Under the pieces are notes generated by a model. The model saw only the letters and a list, made by a program, of their open reading frames with translations. It was not told the origin of the DNA and did not search any database. This document shows positions 1 through 6,597 of a stretch of DNA of 8,883 nt, one piece after another; positions within the stretch are counted from its first letter, which is position 1, and the number at the start of each line of letters is the position of its first letter. A program made the translations under genes and the position numbers. Source of the stretch: UBA4738 sp002413305 (GTDB lineage Bacteria > Actinomycetota > UBA4738); NCBI GenBank assembly GCA_036847185.1, contig DAIUAM010000085.1, positions 1 to 8,883 on the forward strand, written 5' to 3'.

Positions 1-92
1 GTTCCCACACCCCAGGAACGTCAGGTGCAGGGCGTGCCCGTCGAACGTCCACCGCGTGTCCGGCGTGCTGATGGCGTTGTACGAAGGCTCGC
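1..92 (-). pseudogene. Possible gene fragment running off the left edge
   Basis: Read on the minus strand in the frame whose last codon occupies bases 1-3, this stretch is open from a stop at 187-189 to the window edge and translates to a coding-like segment including RWTFDGHALHLTFLGCGN. The alternating hydrophobic pattern of 'TFDGxxLxLTF' resembles beta-strand repeats of small secreted proteins, but I cannot name a family. The frame has no convincing start with a ribosome binding site. It directly abuts the transposase-like fragment at 93-143, which is in a different frame, so it is either the start of a gene cut by the window or another remnant. Confidence is low because high GC content leaves random frames open. 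Confidence 0.2.
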
Positions 93-143
93 CCACCGTG
101 GGTTCTCCCTGCCCACGCGCAGGATCAGCTCTCGGACCCGTGA
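93..143 (-). pseudogene. Fragment of an integrase-type (IS3/IS481-like) transposase
   Basis: The minus-strand translation of this short stretch is SRVRELILRVGRENPRW. It matches the segment just before the DDE catalytic core of IS3/IS481-type transposases, where 'RELILRLARENPRWGYRRI' is a common form. The match stops abruptly at the tryptophan: the following residues read ASLRTT instead of GYRRI, and no DDE core follows. What is visible is about 17 residues of a protein normally 300 or more long, so it cannot be functional. It lies next to the tRNA-like sequence at 166-266, a usual setting for insertion scars. The family call rests on this one motif and would be easy to test with a protein search. 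Confidence 0.4.
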
Positions 144-165
144 TCCCGTGGCCCGTTAGCAGGCG

Positions 166-266
166 GATCGAACGGCCTAGTCCGGTCTATGGCGCCGGTT
201 TGCTAAACCGGTTGCATTGTGTGCCCTCGAAGTTTCGGCGGTTGCATTGCCGCCTCTATTCGGTCG
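166..266 (+). tRNA. tRNA-Ser(GCU)-like sequence, degenerate
   Basis: The D and anticodon arms look like a bacterial tRNA-Ser. The D stem GCC/GGC (175-177 with 191-193) encloses a loop with the invariant AG (179-180) and GG (184-185). The anticodon stem CCGGT/ACCGG (195-199 with 207-211) is perfectly paired around the seven-base loop TTGCTAA, giving anticodon GCT at 202-204. A long variable arm follows, with GCA (214-216) pairing TGC (222-224), as expected for a class II tRNA. A seven-base acceptor pairing exists between GATCGAA (166-172) and TTCGGTC (259-265, one G-T pair), with G at the discriminator position. The T arm does not fit: no correctly placed 5-bp stem with a canonical GTTCRA loop exists, and several extra bases lie between a possible T stem and the acceptor. 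No CCA is encoded. It is more likely a decayed tRNA or a tRNA-derived integration scar than a working gene. Confidence 0.5.
209..249 (+). repeat. 11-bp direct repeat inside the tRNA-like sequence
   Basis: The sequence CGGTTGCATTG occurs at 209-219 and again at 239-249, exactly 30 bases apart. The first copy spans the end of the anticodon stem and the variable arm. The second sits where the T arm should be, and reads GTTGCATTG where GTTCRAATC would be expected. A short duplication or conversion event may therefore have overwritten the T arm. Confidence 0.6.
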
Positions 267-313
267 CGTGCGCCGTCCTGCTCGGCTAGAGGCTTGTCCC
301 CAACCTCCCCGCC

Positions 314-1912
314 CTACGCAAAGGCTCCCCGCCGGAACAGGTGTTGGAAGACTTCGATCACTTCGTCGAGCCACCCGATCGTTCTAAGGTCGGCCCCCAG
401 CGAGATGGGCGGCGCGGAGATCATCGTGTCCCGCGCGATGGTTCGTCCCCAATCGAGCGTTGGGGGGTTCGGGGCCCCCGGCGCGGCCTTCGGGAACGCC
501 ACACCGGCAGCGTACATGATGTTCATGAATTCCTGAGCGATGAGCCCATATCCCACGGTCGTGGGATGCACTCCGTCCAGGGCAAAGATTCCGCCCTCTG
601 TCCTCCCGTTCCGATCGGACCGGAAGAATCGCGAGTCGATGCCGAGGGCCTGCACTTCCGGCGGGAGCGGATACGGTGTCCACCAGTCAGGCCGCGCCGC
701 CGGGTCGAGGATATACCTGCGGTAGGCGAGCCGGTCGAGGATCCCCGCGACGTCCAGCAGGTACCAGTCATGGCCGGCCTGGCGCCCCTGGCGAACGCGG
801 TCGACGATGTGCTGGTTGTACATGTCGATGGCGCTGTCGATGGCCCGTGCCTGCTGGTGCGTCAGGTTGGGGTCGGTGTTCGGGTCGAACGAGGAGTCTT
901 TGATCCACGGCCAAGTGTAGTACGCGAAGTAGCGAGAGCCCGGGTGTTGCTTGTCCTCCCCGACTCCGTGAGCGAGGGGAATCACGGTCACGTGAGGGAC
1001 CGTGCCCCAGATGACGTGGCGAGCGCGGATCTCCTCGACCTGTTTGGCGACGAGATCGAACTCGCTCTTGAAGTGGGATGGGCGCCACACGTTGTACTGG
1101 TCCTTCTTCTTGAGGTCGTCGTACCCCACGTCGCTCCAGTGAACCTTGAAGTGCGTCACGCTGCCCAGTGCGTTGTTCGCGCCGATGAACACTATGAGCG
1201 TCTCGATGCCGTCGCCCTCTCCCGGCGTCCCCTCCGTCCCCTCGGCGCCGAGCTGTGCGGCGGCGGTGAGCGGAGTGAGGCCCCGGAGGTGGTTGTCCCC
1301 GGATGGGAGGACGCGAAGGGCGGCCAGATTGTTGCCGTTCTCGATGTTCGGGATGAGCTGCTGCTTGGGCTCCTGCATCTCCCCGTAGCAATAGTCGAAC
1401 GTCCGCTCCAGGGTGTCCCTGAGGTCCCAGCCGAAGACGGCCAAGTTGTGGTTGATCAAGGCGACGCGAGGGATCTGAGACCCGGGACCATGCTCCCAGT
1501 ACTGCTCCGCCTGGGCCATCCAGTGTCGGGCGTGGAAGAGGGCGAGGGGAAGTTCGTACCAGTCGATGCGGTCGCCGAACCGATGCTCCAGCTCGCGGAC
1601 GAGGTACTCGATGTTCAATGGAAGTCCGCCGAACCCCGGGTAGTGTGGCCGTCGGAACTCGGCCAGCCATCCAAGCTCGTTCGCGATCAACGCCGGATAG
1701 GAAATGTCGGTGTTGAAGATCGCGGCGCTCTGGAACCCGTGGGTGAGCGAGTCGCCGATGCTCACCAGTCGGTTCCGGGGGATCCCGTCCACGACCGGCG
1801 GGACCGTCACCCCGAGGGTGGGATCGGTCTCGGGAACCCGCGGTTCGGAGGAGATGACCACCTCGTCGGGAGTATGCGGGTCACGAAGCTCTTTCGGAAT
1901 GTCGACGGCCAT
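314..1912 (-). CDS. SGNH/GDSL-type hydrolase (putative esterase or lipase)
   Basis: This is a probable serine hydrolase of the SGNH superfamily, which cleaves ester bonds in lipids, acyl sugars or similar substrates; the substrate here is unknown. Counting from the chosen start (532 residues), block I is VSIGDSLTHG with the likely nucleophile Ser55, block III is FIGANNALG with Asn246 in the oxyanion position, and block V is DGVHPTTVGYG with Asp446 and His449 completing the triad. The family core is usually 200-350 residues; the extra length lies mostly between blocks I and III and between III and V, with a tail of about 80 residues after the triad. No signal peptide or membrane helix is visible, so it is probably cytoplasmic. 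An upstream ATG at 1945 would add 11 residues, but the ATG at 1912 has a good Shine-Dalgarno sequence (GGAAGGGG, 1921-1928) eight bases away, so I prefer it. It is transcribed alone, with no same-strand gene nearby. Confidence 0.85.
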   Translation of the reverse strand: MAVDIPKELRDPHTPDEVVISSEPRVPETDPTLGVTVPPVVDGIPRNRLVSIGDSLTHGFQSAAIFNTDISYPALIANELGWLAEFRRPHYPGFGGLPLNIEYLVRELEHRFGDRIDWYELPLALFHARHWMAQAEQYWEHGPGSQIPRVALINHNLAVFGWDLRDTLERTFDYCYGEMQEPKQQLIPNIENGNNLAALRVLPSGDNHLRGLTPLTAAAQLGAEGTEGTPGEGDGIETLIVFIGANNALGSVTHFKVHWSDVGYDDLKKKDQYNVWRPSHFKSEFDLVAKQVEEIRARHVIWGTVPHVTVIPLAHGVGEDKQHPGSRYFAYYTWPWIKDSSFDPNTDPNLTHQQARAIDSAIDMYNQHIVDRVRQGRQAGHDWYLLDVAGILDRLAYRRYILDPAARPDWWTPYPLPPEVQALGIDSRFFRSDRNGRTEGGIFALDGVHPTTVGYGLIAQEFMNIMYAAGVAFPKAAPGAPNPPTLDWGRTIARDTMISAPPISLGADLRTIGWLDEVIEVFQHLFRRGAFA

Positions 1913-1920
1913 CGATCTCG

Positions 1921-1928
1921 CCCCTTCC
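1921..1928 (-). promoter_or_regulatory. Ribosome binding site deciding the start of the SGNH hydrolase
   Basis: On the minus strand this reads GGAAGGGG and lies eight bases before the ATG at 1912-1910. The alternative ATG at 1945-1943 is preceded by CTTGACGGGTA, which has no comparable purine-rich site. The site lies inside the longer reading frame, so it supports the shorter protein. Confidence 0.55.
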
Positions 1929-1945
1929 ACCTCATCAAGATCCAT

Positions 1946-2455
1946 TACCCGTCAAGCCGCAGCGGTCACCCACCTCCCTTTCGCTCGGCCTCGGCGCGTC
2001 CGACGGTACACGCACGGACCTCAGAATGGAATGGATCCGAGGGTTCATCTCAAGGGCCCAGGCAGCAGCCCGGAACTGTCGAGCCTGGGTGATTCGTCGC
2101 CGTACATCCATGCCGCTCGATTCATCGCCGCCCAGACGCGCTGCGACCTCCTTCGTCCGCCGAAGCGGGAGCCGGACGATGACCGGCGCGGCGGGTCACC
2201 TGCATTGATTCGGGTGGGCGGCGGGCGTCCGCAGGGAGGCCGGGACCAAAGTCGCTGCTTGAGCTAACCCGGCGTCGGGTCACGATCGGGGAAGGGAGCC
2301 GGAACGGGAGGCGGCATCGTCATCTCCGTCGCGAGCGCGGAGGGCCGGCCGGGCGCGAGGCCCTGGGTTGGAGCGTCCAAGCGATCGGCCCAGACACCCA
2401 GCCACCTCGGATGGATCGAGGACGGGCCGAGGCCTTATCGTTCACCCCAGCAGAC
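1946..2455. other. Intergenic stretch without a recognisable gene
   Basis: About 500 bases separate the start of the SGNH hydrolase from the inverted repeat at 2456-2551. Several open frames cross it on both strands, as expected at this GC content, but none has a start with a ribosome binding site together with a recognisable motif. The promoter of the SGNH hydrolase must lie in the right-to-left reading of its proximal part; I see no convincing -35/-10 pair. Nothing else can be supported here. Confidence 0.5.
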
Positions 2456-2551
2456 TAACCGGGTCCCGGCGGGGAGCCCCACGGGGTCGCGGCATGATGA
2501 ACCGGGTTTTCGACCCCTACGGGGTCCGGCTTCCCTCGGGGAACCGGCTAG
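2456..2551. repeat. Large imperfect inverted repeat with nested hairpins
   Basis: The arm at about 2456-2489 is roughly the reverse complement of the arm at about 2512-2551. Both contain ACCGG, a CCC/GGG tract, AGCC and GGGGTC in matching order, with about five extra bases in one arm. The right arm has its own hairpins: GACCCC-TAC-GGGGTC (2512-2526) and CCGG(C)TTCCC-TC-GGGGAACCGG (about 2526-2547). The intervening loop holds GCATGATGAACCGGGTTTT. Both outer ends sit next to CTA-containing sequence (ACTAACCGG and CCGGCTAG). It lies 70-160 bases upstream of the truncated sensor kinase, so it could be an old leader or attenuator RNA, or a small non-autonomous mobile or REP-like element. No poly-T tract follows it on either strand. 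Confidence 0.45.
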
Positions 2552-2618
2552 CCCACCGTCCATCCTTCTTGTCAGCACCCTTCCCACTGGCTCCCCGGCA
2601 GGGTCACAATCTCCTTCT

Positions 2619-2942
2619 ATGGAGGGCAGACCGGCAGCCGCCGTGTTCGGCCGACGCTTCGCCTGGGGCCTGTGGGGGTTCGTGGCCGCGCTTGCCGCCG
2701 GGGCGAGTGTGCTGTCGATCTTGAACCGCGGACAGATCGCGGGGTCGAACGCCGCCTTCGACGTGGCGCAGGCCATCGCCACCCTCGTCTTCGCCACGGT
2801 CGGCGCGGTGATCGCGTCGAACCGCCCCGACAACTCGATCGGGTGGGTCCTGATCGGGGCGAGCGTCGGGGTCGAAGGGGCCTGGTACTTTCTCTCCCAG
2901 TACGCGATCTACGCGCTGACCACCCGGCCGGGGTCGCTTCCC
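2619..2942 (+). pseudogene. N-terminal fragment of a membrane sensor histidine kinase
   Basis: The first 108 residues match the membrane sensor region of a large actinobacterial/chloroflexal histidine kinase family. Three hydrophobic helices lie at about residues 13-36, 46-66 and 73-98. The family's usual signature follows the second helix (SNRPDNSIGWVLIG, typically 'RPxNPIGW'), and the third helix ends in QYAIYAL-TTRPGSLP, where family members read 'YARYALVTRPGSLPG' before more helices. After Pro108 (base 2942) the similarity ends; the frame continues without sense to 3167. The dimerisation and ATPase domains are missing, so it cannot signal. The likely start is the ATG at 2619, although no Shine-Dalgarno sequence is visible. 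The sequence switches within about ten bases to a sortase fragment in another frame. The kinase assignment comes from motif memory and could equally fit another protein with the same sensor module. Confidence 0.55.
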
Positions 2943-2950
2943 GCTCACTC

Positions 2951-3253
2951 GGCCCCGCGGTTATCTTGGGGCACGTCGACTCGGCGGCCCAGGGCCCGTC
3001 GGTGTTCTTCAACCTCGGGGACCTGCGGCCTGGAGACGAGGTCCTGGTCACCCGCGCGGACGGGCTGGTCGCGGTCTTCAGCGTGGACGGGGTACGCCGC
3101 TACCCGAAGGACCACTTCCCGACGCTGCTGGTCTACGGCAACACCGACCACGCAGCCCTGCGGCTGATCACCTGCGGGGGGTCATTTGACTACGCGACAG
3201 GTCACTACGTCGACAACATCGTCGTCTTCGCCTCACTCGTCGGCTCCCACTAG
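2951..3253 (+). pseudogene. C-terminal half of a class E/F-like sortase
   Basis: The last 100 residues of this frame are the catalytic half of a sortase, a cysteine transpeptidase that attaches proteins to the cell wall in Gram-positive bacteria. GPAVILGHVDS carries the catalytic histidine (codon 2972-2974), GDLRPGDEVLV is the following strand-turn, and LITCGGSFD carries the catalytic cysteine (codon 3173-3175), followed by the family ending GHYVDNIVVFA and a stop at 3251-3253. Complete members have about 100 more residues, with an N-terminal membrane anchor and the first half of the beta-barrel. Here the similarity starts right at the junction with the kinase fragment, and no start codon with a binding site is present, so the gene is truncated. 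There is no arginine at all after the cysteine, although sortases normally use one there. The frame runs upstream to 2672 only as a shadow of the kinase fragment. Confidence 0.7.
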
Positions 3254-3368
3254 GCACCCGAACATCTCGACACCCCGAACCTCGTCCGGCCGAATATGGG
3301 GCGCAGGTTGGTGTGGTTCGTCCTGAATGAGTCGGAGCCGGGCGGTCGCCCCCGTGCGAGCTCGTCCC

Positions 3369-3506
3369 CTGCGGCTTGATCACCTCGAACGGGGCCGACC
3401 ACCGCCGCCAGGGGCGGAGGTCTCCGGGATCGCTCGTGAGCACGTCACCACGGCGTCGGGCCGCCCCAGCGACCACCGCGGCATGGAGGTGCTCCGCGTT
3501 CCTCAC
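3369..3506 (-). pseudogene. C-terminal remnant of a PIN-domain (VapC-like) protein
   Basis: The first 46 residues of this minus-strand frame include LHAAVVAGAARRRGDVLTSDPGDL and end in FEVIKP. This matches the end of PIN-domain ribonucleases of VapC type, where 'DAxVVAxAxRRGxxVLTSDPxDLRxL...VxVV' is usual: a helix, a strand with the conserved SDP, and the last strand. The first two thirds of the domain, with the other acidic residues, are missing, and no antitoxin gene is visible, so it should be inactive. The first codon, GTG (3506-3504), overlaps the TGA of the SEC-C gene in a GTGA arrangement, so it could be translated by coupling. Beyond 3369 the frame stays open to 3168, but that part is antisense to the sortase fragment and arginine-rich, hence probably meaningless. 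Confidence 0.5.
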
Positions 3507-6364
3507 CGGTCGAGGCCGAGCAGGCTGCGAAGCCGCGCGGGGCGCATGGTGACGGCGCCCTCGGGGGCGGCGCTGCCCTCGAGGTCTTCGAAGCTCGCCA
3601 GCAGCCGCTCCACCGCCTCCCGACGGGTCGGGTCGGCGGCCGCCTGGCGAGGCGTGAGCCCGGCCAGGGCGGGAACCGGCTGGTCACACCAACGCTCCTC
3701 CAGGCGATCGCGCCATTCCTTCAGGGCGCCGCGCACCCCAGGATCGTCCAGTGGGAGCGGGACCGGAGACGGCGTGTCTCTCTGTAGGTGGCGTGGGTCG
3801 ACCGGCCGGCGTTCGTCGGAGATGACGCGGAGCCCTTCGATCTCGTGCCGCAGGACCGACAGGACCCGGTCGGCTCGGGCCTCGCTCATCGTCTGGACGC
3901 TCAGCCGGGAGCCATCGAGGTGCAGCGTCGCCCGCACGATGACCTCGCCCCCTTCCAGGGCGTGCATCTCGACCCACCTGCCGGGCTCATCAGCACCGTA
4001 CAGATCGTCAAGCAGGGCTCGGGCGGCGAGGGGTTCGGGCACCTCGAGCTCGAGGACGCATGCCACCAGCGGCTCGCCCTCCCGGGTGACCAGGGTCGGT
4101 GGGCGTTCCCGGGCCGCCAGGTACTCGACCAGCTCGAAGGCATCGCCTTCTTCTAGGAGGTCCAGCAGCCCGGCTTCGGTGCCGGGGGCCACCGTGAACA
4201 GGCCGCCGATGAACTGATGGGTCTGGCCGTCGGGAACGGCCCGGCCGCACACGATCATCCCCGGACGGGCTCGGTGACTGAACGTGCGCTCCCGGACCTC
4301 CAGGCGCTCCGCGGTTCGAAGGTTCTGGACCTCGACTCCCACGCCGGGGTCAATGCGGAGAACCTCGTAGACCGTCCGGTCGACGAGCGTCCACGAGTCG
4401 GCCAGGAGCGCCTCGTCCTTCGGCAGGAGCGGCCCGCGCTCCGCGAGGAACCGCTCGAACCACCCGAGCTCGTGCAGGGCGAGATCGATCACGAGGGGGT
4501 CCTCCAGCGCCTGGGACGGCTCGGCGTCGTCGCCCTCGTCCCCCACACGGGCCCAGGCGAGGTCGAACAGGTCCCGGGCCGCCGTCCCGCCCCGCCGTTC
4601 GAGGTAGGCGACTGCCTTGCGGCAGAGCCATCCCACCCGGTCGGGGAGGGGAGCCAGTTCCGGCCGGCCGAGGTGGCAGGCCTTGAACTTGCGGCCCGAC
4701 CCGCACCAGCACGGTTCGTTGCGTCCGAGCCTCCGTCCGGACTGCCCGCTGAAGGGCTCGACGGTTCGCAGGTCCTCGTCCTCATCGGGATCGGCTCCCA
4801 GGAGCCGCAACAGTCGAACGGCCTCGGCCGCGTCGCCCCGGTCGGACGCGTACCAGGCGAGCCGGTCGATCGCCGGGCCCCAGCCTGCGTCCGCCTCGGC
4901 CGCCAGGTGCAGATGCGCCTCGCCCTCAAGGGGGTCACCCCGGCGCTCGGCCACCACCGCGGCCAGCAGACGGGCCACGCAGACCTCCGGAGGCCGCCGG
5001 GCGACCCCAAGCATGCGCTCGGAGAAGGCCGCCGTGGCCTCCAGCCGTTCGGGGTCTTCATCCAGGCCGAGCATGTCGTCCAGGGCCACCTCCAGCACGG
5101 ATGGTTCGCGCAGATGGACAAGCACCCGGCGGAGGGTGATGGGATCGTCGGCCGCTTCGTCGAAGCGGTCCAGGACGTCCATGGCGGCCTGCGCATCGTC
5201 CCCGGGCCCGAGCCGATCGAAGACCCGGTGGGCGCGATGGAGCCTGCGGCCGTTCTCCCAGACCGACTCCTCGTGGGCGAGCGAGTCGCCCCGGATCTCC
5301 AGGCCGGCGGCTTCGCACAGTTCCGAAAGGGGCGGCGTGGGGGCGGCGAACAGGCCCCGATCGCCGACCAGAAGCGCAAGGAGAAGGTCCTCCGCCCTCA
5401 CCGGCAGCCACGGCTCTTCCACCTCGGTGTCGTAGGCGGTCCGGACCAGGGCCACCAGGGCGGGGTCACCGGGCACGTCGTGGGCCTGGACGTCGATCGA
5501 AACGGTCTCGGCCTCGATGCTCAGGGCGAGCAGGCTTCCGGCCTCGAACCGGCGGAGCCAGCCCTCCGGACCTCCCCAGGCGAGATGGCCGGGCTGGAGG
5601 GAGAACGTGCTCAGCGCCTCACCGAGGTTCGTCAGATGAGGCTCCTCCCGGCCAAAGCCCGCCAGGTCGACCCCCACCGTCAGGGAATCGGTGGCCTGCT
5701 CGGCTTCGCTCAACCGGTGGGTGAGGACGATGCCCGCGAACAGCGACCGGGGCTCCACCACCCGGTCGCCGGCGAGCAACGCCAGGGGGCCCTCGGGGTC
5801 CATGGCCCGGTCGCTCACCGTGTCCAGGAGCGTCTCGAACGGTTCCTGGCCGCGGGTCAGGCCGAGCCGGTCCATGGCCAGCGACTCGAGCTCCTCGACG
5901 TCGATCGGCTGGCGGTCCCGAACGATGGCCACCATCGCCTCCTCGACCTCCTCCGCCGTGGGGAGCGGCAGACGAGCGAGCGCCGCCATGTACGCGGCCA
6001 CGTCGAAGGCCCGATCCTCCCCCAGGGAGGCCTGCACCTGGGCCTCGAAGGTCAACGCCAGGCTGTGCAGGACGCGCCGGCGGTCCAGCCCCATCCCCAG
6101 GAGCCGCTGCGCGGTGGCCCATACCGCCGGCGGTTCCTGGTCGGCGATCTGGTTCGCGATCACCTCGTACATGGCCCGGCGAAACCGCCCGAGCCCGTCC
6201 GCGTCGTTCCCCAGCCCCTGCTCGGCCAGCAGGACCCCTCGATCCTCGGGGTCATCCGGATCTGCCCACGTCGGAACCCGACCGAACAGCAACTCCACCT
6301 TGGCCGCGTCCATGGTCGAACAGGGTACGGGACGCGCGGGATCGCGGAGCGGATGGTCGATCAT
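3503..6364 (-). CDS. Large SEC-C motif protein of unknown function
   Basis: This 953-residue protein carries one clear SEC-C zinc-binding motif, GRNEPCWCGSGRKFKACH, with ligands Cys552, Cys554, Cys563 and His564. The motif is named after the SecA C-terminus and occurs in many unrelated proteins, so it does not give the function. About residues 60-130 (FRRAMYEVIANQI ... LLGMGLDRRRVLHSLALTF) resemble the DUF1841 helical domain, often seen with SEC-C motifs. About residues 390-540 are alanine/leucine-rich helices suggesting a degenerate TPR-like repeat. The C-terminus (LTPRQAAADPTRREAVERLL, from residue 903) resembles helices in MbcA/ParS-Xre antitoxins and other SEC-C proteins. There is no signal peptide or membrane segment; the protein is acidic and probably cytoplasmic. 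The ATG at 6313 (residue 18) may be the real start: the first 17 residues look non-native, and a TACCCT box eight bases upstream would suit a leaderless transcript. Neither start has a Shine-Dalgarno sequence. Confidence 0.85.
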   Translation of the reverse strand: MIDHPLRDPARPVPCSTMDAAKVELLFGRVPTWADPDDPEDRGVLLAEQGLGNDADGLGRFRRAMYEVIANQIADQEPPAVWATAQRLLGMGLDRRRVLHSLALTFEAQVQASLGEDRAFDVAAYMAALARLPLPTAEEVEEAMVAIVRDRQPIDVEELESLAMDRLGLTRGQEPFETLLDTVSDRAMDPEGPLALLAGDRVVEPRSLFAGIVLTHRLSEAEQATDSLTVGVDLAGFGREEPHLTNLGEALSTFSLQPGHLAWGGPEGWLRRFEAGSLLALSIEAETVSIDVQAHDVPGDPALVALVRTAYDTEVEEPWLPVRAEDLLLALLVGDRGLFAAPTPPLSELCEAAGLEIRGDSLAHEESVWENGRRLHRAHRVFDRLGPGDDAQAAMDVLDRFDEAADDPITLRRVLVHLREPSVLEVALDDMLGLDEDPERLEATAAFSERMLGVARRPPEVCVARLLAAVVAERRGDPLEGEAHLHLAAEADAGWGPAIDRLAWYASDRGDAAEAVRLLRLLGADPDEDEDLRTVEPFSGQSGRRLGRNEPCWCGSGRKFKACHLGRPELAPLPDRVGWLCRKAVAYLERRGGTAARDLFDLAWARVGDEGDDAEPSQALEDPLVIDLALHELGWFERFLAERGPLLPKDEALLADSWTLVDRTVYEVLRIDPGVGVEVQNLRTAERLEVRERTFSHRARPGMIVCGRAVPDGQTHQFIGGLFTVAPGTEAGLLDLLEEGDAFELVEYLAARERPPTLVTREGEPLVACVLELEVPEPLAARALLDDLYGADEPGRWVEMHALEGGEVIVRATLHLDGSRLSVQTMSEARADRVLSVLRHEIEGLRVISDERRPVDPRHLQRDTPSPVPLPLDDPGVRGALKEWRDRLEERWCDQPVPALAGLTPRQAAADPTRREAVERLLASFEDLEGSAAPEGAVTMRPARLRSLLGLDR

Positions 6365-6449
6365 GGGCGGGGACCGTTGCCTTGGCTGAGGTCCGGGCGC
6401 CAGGGGGCGATCTAGCGCGGGTCAGGTCATCTTCGGAACGTGATCGCGC

Positions 6450-6597
6450 TTATGGACCCGTCGCCACCCCGAATCGCTCGTTCAGCACCCCGATGATCTT
6501 CGACAGACGGTGCCGGCACCAGGATGAGTAGGGCGATCACGATCGAAGCGATGGCGTCGGCCTGGTGGAAGCCGGTGCCTGCAATCACGATTGCGCC
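6450..6597 (-). pseudogene. Frameshifted fragment of a cation diffusion facilitator (CDF) transporter
   Basis: After a TGA (6600-6598) one minus-strand frame reads GAIVIAGTGFHQADAIAS, then IVIALLIL. This matches helices 5-6 of CDF divalent-metal efflux pumps, where 'vgaivxxxTGxxxADpiaSxxiallIL' is typical and the Asp is a metal-site residue. The next part is found in another frame: WCRHRLSKIIGVLNERFG, ending at a TAA (6452-6450). It corresponds to the amphipathic stretch that links the last helix to the cytoplasmic domain ('WrLlresvdvLLE'). The two halves are contiguous only if a frameshift is allowed at about 6520. About 48 of some 300 residues remain. Upstream, IHRDPDEAQS (about 6600-6630, other frame) may echo the HxxxD of helix 5, but this is weak. 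The fragment lies between the molybdoenzyme and the SEC-C gene and cannot be functional. Confidence 0.55.

Noticed and set aside
341..2092. Long plus-strand open frame (583 codons) opposite the SGNH hydrolase
   Set aside because: It is antisense to a gene with clear catalytic motifs; its translation is rich in Arg, Pro, Val and Asp with no recognisable domain. High GC leaves such shadow frames open.
1938..2111. Minus-strand small frame starting at 2111 (MDVRRRITQARQF ...), 57 codons, ending just inside the longer SGNH start
   Set aside because: The middle looks somewhat protein-like (ALEMNPRIHSILRSV) but there is no suitable binding site before the ATG and no family I recognise; not enough to call a gene.
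2943..3167. Continuation of the kinase frame beyond base 2942 as one long protein
   Set aside because: Residues after Pro108 are the out-of-frame reading of the sortase fragment and show no kinase features.
3168..3368. Continuation of the PIN-remnant frame down to 3168
   Set aside because: It is antisense to the sortase fragment and strongly Arg/Ser-rich; nothing resembles a PIN domain after FEVIKP.
4217..6415. Long plus-strand open frame (732 codons) opposite the SEC-C gene
   Set aside because: The translation is a low-complexity Gly/Arg/Gln/Pro/His mixture without motifs, while the minus strand shows the intact Cys-Cys-Cys-His motif.
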